DNA of 64,000 nucleotides from Watersipora subatra. Lineage: Eukaryota; Bryozoa; Gymnolaemata; Cheilostomatida; Watersiporidae. Positions 26,001 through 35,219 of the stretch are shown here, piece by piece. The translations under genes and the position numbers were made by a program. The stretch is from positions 11,991,559 to 12,055,558 of the forward strand of contig NC_088717.1 of NCBI RefSeq assembly GCF_963576615.1, in the 5' to 3' direction. The notes below the pieces were generated by a model. The model made no database searches. It was not told where the DNA came from and saw nothing but the letters and a program-made list of their open reading frames with translations. Position 1 is the stretch's first letter. Every line of letters starts with the position of its first letter.

Positions 26001-29000
26001 CTTTCAGTTGATTATTGGAATTGACTATTTGCATAAAAACGAGCGCATCGACTGATTGTCACTGAAAATCTACATGAATTCTTATTCACATAGGTCAGTA
26101 GAACACACTAGTTTGGACCGTCAGATAAAATGGAATCACATTTGAGCTGCTCTAGTCAGTTCTTCTAACTAAACAATTGTTTTCAAATTGAATTTATTCA
26201 AATGGCAGTTTCAACAAAATTTAGTTGGTCAAAAGTAGACTTTCTTTGAAGTTTTTTGGCAAAATCTGCCCAATCATTAGTATACATGCAGCTTTAGAAT
26301 GAATGATGCTTCAAAAAGTGTTCAATGAAGCTTAAATATTTGTAACCAGCGCATATTACACTGTTTTTTCTCCAGTGGATAACAGTGATGATTGCAAACT
26401 TTCAACACTACCATATTATTATATACTGAAAGACCGACAACGAAACTTGTTATAACGTTTTGAAAAATGGTTGAAAGTTTGCAATCAAACTTTGGAAAGA
26501 GTTTCAAAAATTTCTACATGAAAAAATCAAAATACATTTTAGGTGCTACTGTTTGTAGCTGTATTAAAAGAAACCTCAAATAACCTGAATTTCTTTTAGA
26601 TAACAACCAGCACTTTTCCTACTTTGCCCAAGCTCCATGGATGACGTCAGACAAGTCTCAAGAAAACTTTGAGGTGACCAAAGATACCAGAAAAAGTTTG
26701 ATAGTTAAGAAATCTGGAATATACATTGTAACTTCCAGCGTAAGTACTACTTTTTATAGGAGTATGTACCACTTCTTATGTAAATAACAATTCTGGTGTA
26801 AATTCTACTTCTAGTGTAAGTACAACATTTAATGTAAGTACAACCTTTGAATTAAGAGTATTCATAGCATAGACGCTGTTGTTGACACGATTGTCAACGG
26901 CAACAAGCTATTATTTAATAAAAGCGATTAATACACATATATTTAATACATTTTTGAGATTGCCTGTATGTTGTCAAATATAATCATAATTTAACCAACA
27001 ATTTAACCAGATTTGAAACAGCAACTGAAAAATTTCAAAATTAAATAACACAGCTAAAAATTTTAATTTGTCGAAAAATAAAATTATCCAATATCATTTT
27101 AGATATCAAATATTTAGTTTATATAACAAGCTTCATAACTGATGTTAGTATCTCAGAACAGATATTTTGGCCTCAGTGCTTATCACAATTTAGTAGTTGC
27201 TGGGCAGTAACTAGTTTTCGCATTTCACAAAATTTTTATACTTAGCAGCATTTTTTTATGGTAAGAGTAATTTTAGGGCAGGAATTAATTCCAGTGTAAG
27301 TGACTGCATTACCTTAATTTAATATTATATTATAAGCAACTTTTCTAGATATTTTTTTGAACAAAATTTACTAGCACACTCTTTAGGTATTGATAATCTT
27401 TTATAATTATATTATATTTTAAAAAGTGGTTACATCCCATTGATTTGATCGAAAGGTATAGATTTTCTTCTATCATTTGAGTTTTATTGGTTCTTTTTGA
27501 GGATCCAACTGCAAGGATGTTGAAAGATTAAAATTGACAACTTGATTGCAATTGAAACACTTTTTCCAAAGTGATGTCAATAGTTCCGCTTAATGTTTAT
27601 AAATGATAAATATACGCCTTTTTCTTTAGCTAATCTTCAGCATTAGGTATACTTGTATGTTTACACAGCATTTTGAAAAAATTAAGGAGACAAATTCTAA
27701 CTGACCTACTCTTTAATCATTTGAACCATCTACGGCAATGTATCTGATGCTATATTTGTAGTTTTAATCCTACAATGAAGAGAAAAATAAAATATAAGTC
27801 AATTGAGACGCATAACTGTGCCAATTTTTAGCGCAATAGCTAATGTCAATAATAAGAGGGTCAAAGAGAAATCGCCACTATTTTGGGGAAAGTCTGGGCA
27901 TGTCTATTTTTCTGGGCATTTTAATTCTAATCAATTGTTTTCAATTTTAATCTTGAAACATCCTGGCAATCAGATGACCTAAAACAACAAACAAAACTTC
28001 AAATGATAGAAAAATATTAATGCTTTCTGATAAAATCAACTAAAAATTGCCGTAATCACACCTTTAATGATAGCGTGAATATCTATTTTTACAACAAAAC
28101 ACATGCAGCTGAACTCACAACAAATAAACACACTGATGTTACAATTTTGGGCTAGTTTAACACAAATAAGTTTTTCTTCAATGTATCTTATAAAGACGTT
28201 GGCATACATTACAGATGCAATTCACGAATGTGAAGTTTTCTAGAGTGCATTACGCAGTCTATGCAAGAGATCGCTTAAACAGCCATAACAGTGAGAGATT
28301 ACTGGGCATGTGTGCTTCAAGCATAGACGGTAAAGACGTGAAAGCAAGTGGAGCACTTTACCCTTGCTCTACCTGGCAGGTTAGTAACATTCTTTTTACA
28401 AGCAATTCAATAAAAGAGTGAGTATCATAATAACCCAAATACAATTAACCTAATTTGGGTCATTTCATGAAAAAATACATGATTTTCTAGCTTTAATGCA
28501 GCAGAAAAAAATATGTTAATGTAAAAAATTCATCTTTCTGCATAGAAATATCTTCACAGGTGGTCGCTTTGTTTTAAAAAAATATATAAGTTTTTTCCAC
28601 TAATCAACTCAGGCGGAAGTAAGATGAAATTTTTATTACAACACTACCATCAGTCTCAAGGTTAAAATAATAATAATGTGTCACACAATCACCAAAGCGA
28701 AAGTGCACGACTCTTGAGATAGGTTAGAAATTGCTATAAACATATATTTTTATAGTTGCACAATAAAGAAAAGCTGTTCCATGCAATTTGTGCCAACTAA
28801 TTATGCCATCAGAAAGTGTATGTTTTTTTTCTTTCAGCCAGAAATTTTTTTTAGTGTAGATGTGTTTTTTTCTGTACTGTTCTTCCAGATAAATGATTTG
28901 CTTTTATAAAGTAGTCAAATCTGTTCTGTCCCGGTCAGCAATTCTGCTGATGGTAAACAGTGCCGTATGCTGTATATAACTGAAGGACTAATGAGTATAA

Positions 29001-30674
29001 ATGAGTAGATATCAGATTGGTATAAATGAACCATTAATGGTTATAGCAATGTCTTTTGCAAGTGAATACATCTAAATCGCATAAAAAATATTTACTTCCC
29101 AGTTTTTTTGCATTTTTTACAGTTTATTTACTTATAGTCCTTTGAATATTTTGCTCACTTTTTGCAGAGAAATTAAAGAATAACTGCCATGAACAGCTTT
29201 CATTGCTTTTTCATAGGTAAATCAGATACGCTGATTTAAATTTTGTACACAAAATAAAGATTGGTCCACTAACTTTCAAAGTCACGAAGGCTTTTTACGA
29301 CAATTCAATACCAGTTTCAAAACGACATAATTGACACAACGAGCCTCACCCATAAATATGTGACAGCCTAGCTTTTTAGGGACGGAAGTTGGCGATGTTG
29401 AGCCCCATCTAGAATTATAGAGATGGGTGTCTTCAAACCCATTATTTTCTGAATTAAGCTTTTAAAATAATGTCTTTTCTGAAAAGTAGATAAGCTACAT
29501 GTATTTAACATTGCTTGTAGCTTGTCACAGTATGTTTTATGAGCTGAACACCAAAACAAATGAGCTAGAAAAAAGCGCAATTTTATCATAAACTAGCATT
29601 GTTATCGCGCTTTTTTGAGCTCAATATTTTTGCTGTGCAGCCAATTAAACATCCTGTAACAAACTACAAGCAATATTAAATAGCTGATCTACCTTTCATA
29701 AAAGACTGTGATTAATTTAAAGACTGAATTTAGAGAATAATGGGTTTTAAGACACCATCTCAATAATTCTAGATTGGGCTAAACATCCCCAACTTCCGTC
29801 CCTAAAAAGCTAGGCTACGTCACATATTTATGGGTGGGAGTCGTTGTGTCGATTATTTCGTTTTCGAGACCGGTATTGAATCGCTGTGAAAAAGCCCTCG
29901 TTACTTTGAAAGTTAGTGGACCAATCTTTATTTTTATATCAAACTCGAAATCATCCTGTCTGATTTACCTATTGAAAATGATGAAAGCTGTTGGTGGCAA
30001 TTATGCTTTAAAAATGAAATTACCAAAAAAAATTTCTTTTAAAGTTGAATTTGCACTAACTCCTAATAGATTTTATCAGAAAGTATCAGTATTTGCTATC
30101 ATTCGTGATTGTTTTTTATGTTTGAGGCGAATTGACTGTCAAGATACTTTAAGATTAAAATCTGCAAAACTTAATCATGGTTAAAATGCTTAGTTCCAGC
30201 AAAAGTGTGATTATGATGTTTATAGTTACAAAGAGACTGACAGGGTAGAGACATGTAACACTGCAACTTGAATGCAATAGTTGACATCAAATATAGCAAT
30301 GATAACTAGTGTCGTCATTTTAAGCGTATTTTATTTTGAGTTTATTAACGTGATTAAGTTTTTTCAATTTTAATCGTGAAACACCTTAGCTGTCAGATCA
30401 CCTCAAACATCAAAAACAATTGCTAGGGATAGAGAAATAGCGATAGTTTGTGTAAGTGTTTTGTGTTCATATTCAAGAACAAACTTAAAGTTTTTTGTAT
30501 TATTTAATTTTTATCTCAATATATTCTACTTGCTTATTCTAGTTGGCACCATTGAACGCTGGAGACCAAGTGTTTTTGAAAATAAATCCATACATATGGT
30601 TCCGTGTGCAAAAGGAAACATTCTTCCTTGCCCTAATCAAGCTCAACAACTGGACATTTGATGATGAAGCCTGA
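13808..30674 (+). CDS. TNF-superfamily ligand (TNF-B), complete seven-exon gene, 364 aa
   Basis: Seven exons join with matching phases into one frame: 13808-14059, 20784-20976, 22207-22281, 22505-22642, 26600-26739, 28215-28379, 30543-30674 (1095 nt including stop). The protein is a type II membrane ligand. It has a charged cytoplasmic N-terminus (1-32), one membrane span (about 33-55, FFVGFLVVVASISLTLVITY), and a short helical stalk with a CAC cysteine pair before residue 84. A basic furin-type site (RGKR, cut expected after residue 114) would release the soluble C-terminal part. The TNF homology domain occupies roughly 150-364. Its marks are the SGIYIVTSS strand (258-266), Cys299 and Cys317 as a likely disulfide, and the closing GDQVFL and LALIKLN strands. 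By family knowledge it trimerises and binds TNF receptors. Which class it belongs to (EDA, Eiger, TNF or other) cannot be decided by eye. The segment encoded by exons 3-4 is longer than usual for the first half of the domain. Confidence 0.82.
16093..16134. repeat. Perfect 19-bp hairpin with 4-base loop
   Basis: AATCCAACACATCGTTGAT, loop TAAT, then the exact reverse complement. It is flanked on the left by a short direct repeat (attacgccggtagtacgcc). Role unknown; the stem is shorter than an animal pre-miRNA. Confidence 0.85.
16659..17104 (+). mobile_element. MITE family 1, copy C
   Basis: Diverged copy with ends AAGCTGGTTCACA and TGTGAGCCAGCATT and the internal block cttgtgatagtgtgaa. It lies in TNF-B intron 1. 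The 123-codon minus-strand frame across it has no transposase motifs. Confidence 0.65.
17281..17540. other. CpG-rich patch with YY1-like motifs
   Basis: Unlike its surroundings this stretch has many CG dinucleotides. It contains gccgccattttgg, matching the known YY1 core, and about 150 bases on aagATGGCCGACGATGAT, which opens a 14-codon acidic/basic frame ending in TAG. It could be an alternative promoter or a weak inverted repeat. Not called as a gene. Confidence 0.3.
19017..19406 (+). mobile_element. LTR-like repeat, copy 2 (solo LTR candidate)
   Basis: Begins TGTGGCAGAAGATCGCCGAG, has a TATA box (TATATAAA at 19204-19211) and ends TTGACA. It matches 1598-1975 over its length with substitutions and indels. 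No internal coding region adjoins it. Confidence 0.5.
19755..19936 (+). mobile_element. SINE-like sequence with tRNA-type promoter boxes
   Basis: tactctagtggtagagtg resembles a pol III A box and aggttgcaagtttggtatcc a B box, followed by TTTTTT. Just upstream, gtgtcatgagagactgtcag at about 19770 recurs in similar form near 40815 (gtgctatgagagattgtcag), suggesting a dispersed SINE core. Cloverleaf pairing is poor, so this is not a functional tRNA gene. Confidence 0.45.
20266..20463 (+). pseudogene. Unidentified coding-like remnant
   Basis: A frame open for about 60 codons without ATG reads like real protein (SSRLPDDVLSQWSRVASFV, then SYQELQKG) and ends at TAA. It vaguely recalls gag-like regions of retroelements, but I cannot name a family. 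It lies in TNF-B intron 1. Confidence 0.25.
20784..20976 (+). CDS. TNF-B exon 2: stalk with furin site
   Basis: Acceptor ttattcag, 193 nt, donor GTTGGT (a weak but valid GT site). A second GT four bases on (GTAACC) would put the next exon out of frame and hit a stop, so the first is preferred. It encodes the basic KSAKRGKRQ cleavage region and an acidic segment ahead of the receptor-binding domain. Confidence 0.75.
22207..22281 (+). CDS. TNF-B exon 3: start of TNF homology domain
   Basis: Acceptor ttttatag, donor GTAAGT, 75 nt, phase 1 at both ends. SSHMALLF resembles the first beta strand (the AHL-type motif) of TNF domains. NIT is a possible N-glycosylation site. Confidence 0.65.
22505..22642 (+). 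CDS. TNF-B exon 4
   Basis: Acceptor gttttag, donor GTACAC, 138 nt, phase 1 at both ends, so exon 3 or 4 alone could be skipped without breaking the frame. It encodes a polar loop-rich stretch with two cysteines (191 and 204) and NST. This part is not typical of TNF domains; it is assigned by phase and position. Confidence 0.6.
24246..24603 (+). mobile_element. MITE related to family 1, copy E
   Basis: Ends AAGCCTGGTTTCCATATCG and CATATATGGGAACCAGGTTT face each other 358 bases apart. The end pattern (CTGGTT..CATAT) parallels family 1, but the interior differs and is more CG-rich, so it is a sister family or a different element. Confidence 0.6.
25301..25400. repeat. 20-bp tandem repeat, five units
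   Basis: The unit ttatttgatcagtgatattt occurs three times exactly, then once with changes (agcgatattg) and once more diverged (aggcatattt). Confidence 0.9.
26600..26739 (+). CDS. TNF-B exon 5: central TNF-domain strands
   Basis: Acceptor ttcttttag, donor GTAAGT, 140 nt. FEVTKDTRKSLIVKKSGIYI followed by VTSS is the characteristic strand pattern of TNF ligands, where the family usually has sGlYyVYSQ. This is the strongest single identifying segment. Confidence 0.82.
26731..26844 (+). repeat. Tandem copies of the exon 5 splice junction
   Basis: The junction acttccagcgtaagtactac (26731-26750) is followed by related units at 26771 (acttcttatgtaaataacaa), 26807 (acttctagtgtaagtacaac) and 26827 (atttaatgtaagtacaac). 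Several keep a perfect GTAAGT. Reading on from the normal junction meets an in-frame TAA after 15 codons, so use of a later donor would truncate the ligand. Confidence 0.6.
28215..28379 (+). CDS. TNF-B exon 6: core strands with disulfide cysteines
   Basis: Acceptor attacag, donor GTTAGT, 165 nt, phase 0 at both ends. MQFTNVKFSRVHYAVYARD continues directly from the SGIYIVTSS strand as in other TNF ligands. Cys299 and Cys317 flank a loop and are a likely disulfide pair. Confidence 0.78.
29170..30016. mobile_element. Long inverted-repeat element in TNF-B intron 6
   Basis: Left arm about 29170-29460 and right arm about 29730-30016 are reverse complements with moderate divergence around a ~270-base spacer. 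Landmarks are aagattggtccactaacttt against aaagttagtggaccaatctt, and cctagctttttagggacgga against tccgtccctaaaaagctagg. This is a fold-back or MITE-like structure with no coding content. The 116-codon plus-strand frame at 29834 runs through the right arm and is not a gene. Confidence 0.75.
30115..30430. repeat. Dispersed repeat fragment
   Basis: tatgtttgaggcga and caatgataactagtg recur near 15115-15300. ttcaattttaatcgtgaaac near 30365 recurs near 27940 in almost the same form. Pieces of one old repeat family in TNF-B introns; ends not defined. Confidence 0.45.
30543..30674 (+). CDS. TNF-B exon 7: C-terminal strands and stop
   Basis: Acceptor attctag, 43 codons and TGA. LAPLNAGDQVFLKI and FFLALIKL are the final strands of the TNF fold. 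It aligns over its length with the TNF-A last exon at 203-328. Confidence 0.85.
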   Translation: MAPLNAGDQVFLKINPYIWFRVQKETFFLALIKLNNWTFDDEA

Positions 30675-31105
30675 TCGGCCAACCCTAAATTTTGACCAAA
30701 ACCAGAGAAGTGTCTTAAACAAATTTTATACAAATTTGAAGCTCTATATACATAAATAAGAACTATGCTTGATTACATCAATGTATATGTTTTTTTAACA
30801 AAGTAGACACATCTATGAATTTATACACAAACTATATAATGATGATGGTTATTTTTTAAAGCATGTATGTGTGGTATTTGCTTGACACTGGTTTTTACAT
30901 GTACATTCTTACTAACGCTTTTATACAGTATCTGACTATATATACATACATATATGATACACTCATCCAGGCTTTATTCTACCGGTGTATTTTATCATTA
31001 ATGAAAATATGATAACTTTCTGCATTCTTAATTTCTTGATCATTTTATTATATTCATACATTTATTTTTTATACTAATGTAAATTTTTTGAGCTTTTACT
31101 TCAAT

Positions 31106-31111
31106 AATAAA
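31106..31111 (+). terminator. Candidate polyadenylation signal for TNF-B
   Basis: AATAAA about 430 bases after the stop codon, followed by AT-rich sequence. Predicted by hexamer only. Confidence 0.45.
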
Positions 31112-31430
31112 AATGTATTTTTTTATAAAGTTTGTACAGAAATCTCTGATGAAAACAGTTTCAGAGTTCATAATCTATAATTAACTGTCAGCACCATTAT
31201 CATAAAGGTTTGGTGAGTAGTGCTCTGTAAATATTAAACTGACCACTGCGGGCTACTAACATCATGCGTTTCATAGAAAACATCAGAGCTGAAAGAAACA
31301 CAACATAATAACATGATATCTGGCATTACAAAGATGAAAAGCATAAGTGCACTCCAGAAAACTGGACGTGGTAGAGATGAAGACTGGTTTGTGACAAAAT
31401 AATACATAAGACAACAGAGTGCACAATTTC

Positions 31431-32040
31431 TTTCTTTTTCTATCTTGTGCTCTCTCTCTTTCTGCTTCTCTCTTTCTCTCTCTTTCCATTTCTTTCCCTC
31501 TTTTTCTCTCTCTTTACGTCTCTGTACCTTTCTTTACCTCTCTTCATTTCTTTTTTCACTCTTTCTTTCTTGTTCCCTCATTCCCTCTTTCTCCTTCTTT
31601 TTACCTCTCTTTCACTCTCTTCCCTCTCTTTCCCTCTCTTTCCCTCTCTTTGCCTCTCTTTTCCTTTTCCCTTCTTTCCGCCCTATCTATCTCTCCCTCT
31701 CACTCTTCTTCTCTTTCTTCATCTCCCTTTTTCTCTCCTTCTCTCTTTCTTCCCTTTTTATTTCCCTTCCTCTTTCCTTTTCTTTTTTCTCCTTCTTTCC
31801 CTCTCCCTTTCTCTTTTTCTTTTTCTTTCCCTTTCCCTCTCCCTTTCCCTTTCGCTTTCCCTGTCCCTCTCTCTTTCTCCCTTTCCCTCTCTTTTTCCTT
31901 CTTTTCCTTTCTTTCTACTTTTATTTCTTTCTCTCTCTATCTCCCCCTCTCTCTCATTCCCTGTCTTTCCCTGTCTTCCCTCTCTTTCACCTATCTTTAC
32001 CTATCTATCTATCTCCCTTTTTCTCTCTCTTTGAGTTACC
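31431..32040. repeat. Polypyrimidine tract, about 600 bp
   Basis: The plus strand is almost purely C and T (CTTT, CCTCT and CTCTTT variants). Three overlapping frames of 195-278 codons rich in Ser, Leu and Phe arise because pyrimidine codons contain no stops. Mirror-symmetric homopurine-homopyrimidine DNA can form triplexes. Confidence 0.95.
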
Positions 32041-32269
32041 TTTTCAATCTTACTATCACTTTCTCTTTTTGGCTTTTTCCTATTTACAGTTACTCTCCCC
32101 AACCCCTTCTCACTACCTCCCATACTCTCTGGTTCTTTTCTCCTTTCTCCAGACCTTATCCAATTTCTCTGGCTTTCTTGCTCTCCTGCTCTCTCTTGCT
32201 CTCTCCTAATCCTACCCATTTGTCCATTCTGTTTTGCTCTCATCTGTTCTCGTAATTATTTTTTTCTCT

Positions 32270-32700
32270 CTTCCACTCAATCCTACTTATTCCGGCTCTC
32301 TTCTACTCAATCCTACTTATTCTGGCTCTATTCCACTCACTCCTACTTATTCTGGCTCTCTTCCACTAATCGTACTTATTCCAGCTCTTTTCCACTCACT
32401 CCAACTTATTCTGGCTCTATTCCATTTACTCCTACTTATTCTGGCGCTCTTCCACTTACTCCTATTTATTTTGGCTCTATTCCACTTACTCTTACTTATT
32501 CTGGCTCTATTCCACTTACTCTTACTTATTCTGGCTCTATTCTACTCACTCCTACTTATTTCGGCTCTCTTCCACTCACTCCTACATATTCCGGCTTGCT
32601 TCTACGTATTCCGGATCTATTCCACTCACTCCTACTACTTATTCCGGTTCTATTTCATTAACTCCTACTTATTCCGGCTCTATTACACTTTTTCCTTCTA
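32270..32700. repeat. 30-bp tandem repeat, about 14 units
   Basis: A unit close to tccactcactcctacttatt followed by ctggctctat is repeated directly after the pyrimidine tract. Because 30 is divisible by three it reads as a decapeptide repeat (PTYSGS-type), giving an open frame of 155 codons. No splice or promoter context supports translation. Confidence 0.9.
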
Positions 32701-33375
32701 ACACTTTTTCCTACTCACTCCTCTCTCTCTCACCTTTTTCCAATTGTCACTTTTTTTACAAAACTAGCTGACGATAAATACTGGGCACACATTAATTTTA
32801 TTTTTGTGCATCTGAAATTGTCTTGCAATAAACATGTTACAATAGAAATATAGCTGTTAACTAACCCTATAAGTCACTACCAAAACTAGTCATTTAGTAG
32901 AAATAATAGTTTGAAACGTATGCAAGCCCTGCATGTGACAAACTGTTACAAGAGAGTCAGAGTCCTTGCCTCATAAGCAAAAGATAAAGAGGCTGTAAAA
33001 GTTTGAGTGCTAGAAGTACTGTAAGTACAGCATACGTTTTAGTGAAATGCATAAAGCTGTCTTTTCATCATATCCTCAAAATTCCACTAGTTTTTAGCAT
33101 GCACATGTAGAAGTTTTAATGGTTGCTAGCAAATGAATTGTTGAGTCTTCAGCAGAATAGTTCAGTTTCAGGCTAGACATTAAAAGAGAATTACAACAAT
33201 TTAGCGTTATAAATCTGCGTAAGGAAGAGCTTTCTGATGGCCTCTATAAATACCATAGTAGATAACCAACCAAATAAATTGGGTGCTCAAGTATAATTTT
33301 TCCCATCTACCTGTAAGTTTAAAAACTGGTTCTTTCACTTATGTTAAGGTATCAATGTCTGCTATCTGGCTATAT
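32701..33375. other. Intergenic
   Basis: No feature recognised. Confidence 0.4.
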
Positions 33376-33470
33376 ACAGCGGTGAGACTGGTACCTGTTA
33401 TAACAAGAGAGATCTGGACCTACCTGCTGTCAAAATCACTAGTTTAACTCAGACACCAAAGAGGAAGTGT
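33376..33470. repeat. Outer part of a long hairpin repeat, left arm
   Basis: Reverse complement of about 36516-36608 (for example gagatctggacctacctgct against agcaggtaggtccagatctc). It was split from the inner part of the same arm by the Copia insertion. Confidence 0.85.
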
Positions 33471-33662
33471 TGTTGAATATGTACTGGTTGTTGACATTGA
33501 CCAGTCATTATCTTGTATTTGTATATAGCTGTTGTCAGACTCTTTGTTCATATCGGCTTACTCATCTGTTATGTAATTCTTATGTAATAATCCTTTTACT
33601 CTCTTGTCTCACTTATGTAGTAAGTCAGTTGCTGTCTAGCTTTCAAATATACAAGAATAACA
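33471..33662 (+). repeat. Copia 5' LTR
   Basis: 192 bp, TGTTGAATAT to AAGAATAACA (TG..CA ends). It differs from the 3' LTR at two positions that I could see. Confidence 0.92.
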
Positions 33663-33676
33663 GGTTATGGGCCCAG
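33663..33676 (+). promoter_or_regulatory. Copia primer binding site, internal initiator-tRNA type
   Basis: GGTTATGGGCCCAG immediately follows the LTR. It is complementary to the anticodon stem-loop of eukaryotic initiator tRNA-Met (CTGGGCCCATAACC), not to a tRNA 3' end. Drosophila copia and yeast Ty5 are known to prime from such a half-tRNA. Confidence 0.8.
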
Positions 33677-33842
33677 ACAGGCAACCAAAGAAGCTGTACA
33701 CGAGTTTGATACCAGAACAAAGACGATCGGCTATTATACTGACTGACCAACGACTGGTGAACCAGGAATTTAACAGTTGATATCAGGAACAGTAAAACAA
33801 GGACTACTGAACCAGAACTTAGATTGTATCTTTCATTCTACA

Positions 33843-35219
33843 ATGGATAGTGATAAATGGACAATAGATAAGTTGGACAGTCAGAACTACCAGACATGGA
33901 AATTTCAGATGAAACACATTTTGCTGGTAAAGGATCTGTACGATATCGTGGATGGCACTGAGAAAGCACCAGAACGTTCGGCTGATCAAGTGCTGAAAAC
34001 TGCTTTTACATCCAGGTATCGTAAGGCTTTCTCAGTAATTGCTCTGTCTGTTAGTACTGAGCTTCTCTACTTAATAACAGATACAGAAGCACCTGATGTA
34101 GCATGGAAGCGGCTTCAAAACCACTTTGAACGCAATACACTAGCAAACAAGTTATTTCTTAAGAAACAATATTTCAGAACAGTAATGAAGGAGGGTACAC
34201 CTGTAGAACAGCACTTGAAACACATGAAAGGACTTACAGATAAACTCGCCGCTATCGATGCACCAATTTCTGAAGAAGATCAAGTAGTCACGCTCTTAGG
34301 CAGCCTTCCAAACAGCTATGCTCATCTTGCAACAGCATTAGAAGCAAGAGTAGACAACTTGAGTCTTGAGTTTGCCCAGCAGTCATTGATAAATGAAGAG
34401 TTGAAACGTAGTGAGCGAAACTCCGATGAATCTAGTTCTGCCGGTGCATCTGATTCTGCATTGGTGTCAAGAAAGCAGCCTAGAGCCAGAAAACCTATTA
34501 TTTGCTACAACTGTAATAAGCCTGGGCACAAGTCACCAGAATGCTCAGAGGACAGGCGCCGACCGAACGCGCAGTTAGTAAGTGAATGTAGAAAAACTGT
34601 ATGTGAAAGTGACAATGACTGTGTAGGCAATGAATTTACATTTATCACTCATGATGGCAACACATTTTCATTGCACAGTAGCTCACTCTGGCTAATTGAC
34701 TCTGGAGCATCGTGTCATATGTCACCTAACAGGGAAAGTTTTAATAGCTACAAGAAGCTAGAACATATAGAAATGGTCAGCCTAGGTGATGGTCGAACAG
34801 TTGAAGCTGTGGGAGTTGGTGCTGTGAAAGTGATGCTAAAACTCAATCGTAGAGTCCAATGTGCGGCTGTATTTTACAATGTACTTCATGTACCTCAGCT
34901 AGCTAGCAATTTATTTTCAGTTCGAGCTGCCACTAAGAAAGGCTACATCGTTCAGTTCGGCCATACTCGATGTTGGATTAAAGATGCTACTGGTCGAGTT
35001 AGGGCCATGGGATCACTAGCTAATAAGCTGTTTAGTCTAGACTGTGTGCAAACTGAAACTCAATACGCAAACACTGCTAGCGCAGAGATTTGGCATCAAC
35101 GTCTAGTACATGTGAATGACTCTGATCTGAAAAAACTGAGCAAAGGAAATATAGTCTGTGCAACAAGCTTACCTGCAATGAACATTTCCTTCGTAAAGGC
35201 TGTGCTGAAGGGAAAATGA
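33843..35219 (+). pseudogene. Copia gag-protease-preintegrase ORF, ends at a frameshift
   Basis: Open for 458 codons from MDSDKWTIDKLDSQNYQTW, the usual Copia gag opening. A CCHC zinc knuckle (CYNCNKPGHKSPEC, about residue 221) and an aspartic protease site (IDSGASCH, about residue 285) follow, then the gag-preintegrase motif (IWHQRLVHVNDSDL). The frame is lost near 35180, just before the conserved CxxCxxGK region, and runs into TGA at 35217. Another in-frame ATG 66 bases upstream adds 22 residues without family similarity, so 33843 is preferred. Confidence 0.85.

Larger units (their letters stand above)
22643..26599. other. TNF-B intron 4 (4 kb)
   Basis: It contains a 12-base G run (22726-22737) within a G-rich stretch, MITE family 1-related copy E, and a 20-bp tandem repeat at 25301. 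No exon-like segment with fitting phase was found. Confidence 0.5.

Noticed and set aside
29834-30184. 116-codon plus-strand frame
   Set aside because: It runs through the right arm of an inverted repeat and has no domain; the left arm does not conserve it.
31419-32255. Open frames of 278, 254 and 195 codons on the plus strand
   Set aside because: They arise from polypyrimidine sequence, which cannot form stop codons. Three frames are open at once and the peptides are Ser/Phe/Leu repeats.
32234-32701. 155-codon frame with PTYSGS decapeptide repeats
   Set aside because: It is the translation of a 30-bp tandem repeat continuing from simple sequence; no gene context.
33777-33842. Upstream ATG for Copia gag
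   Set aside because: The 22 extra residues do not resemble gag. The ATG at 33843 starts the usual Copia gag opening.
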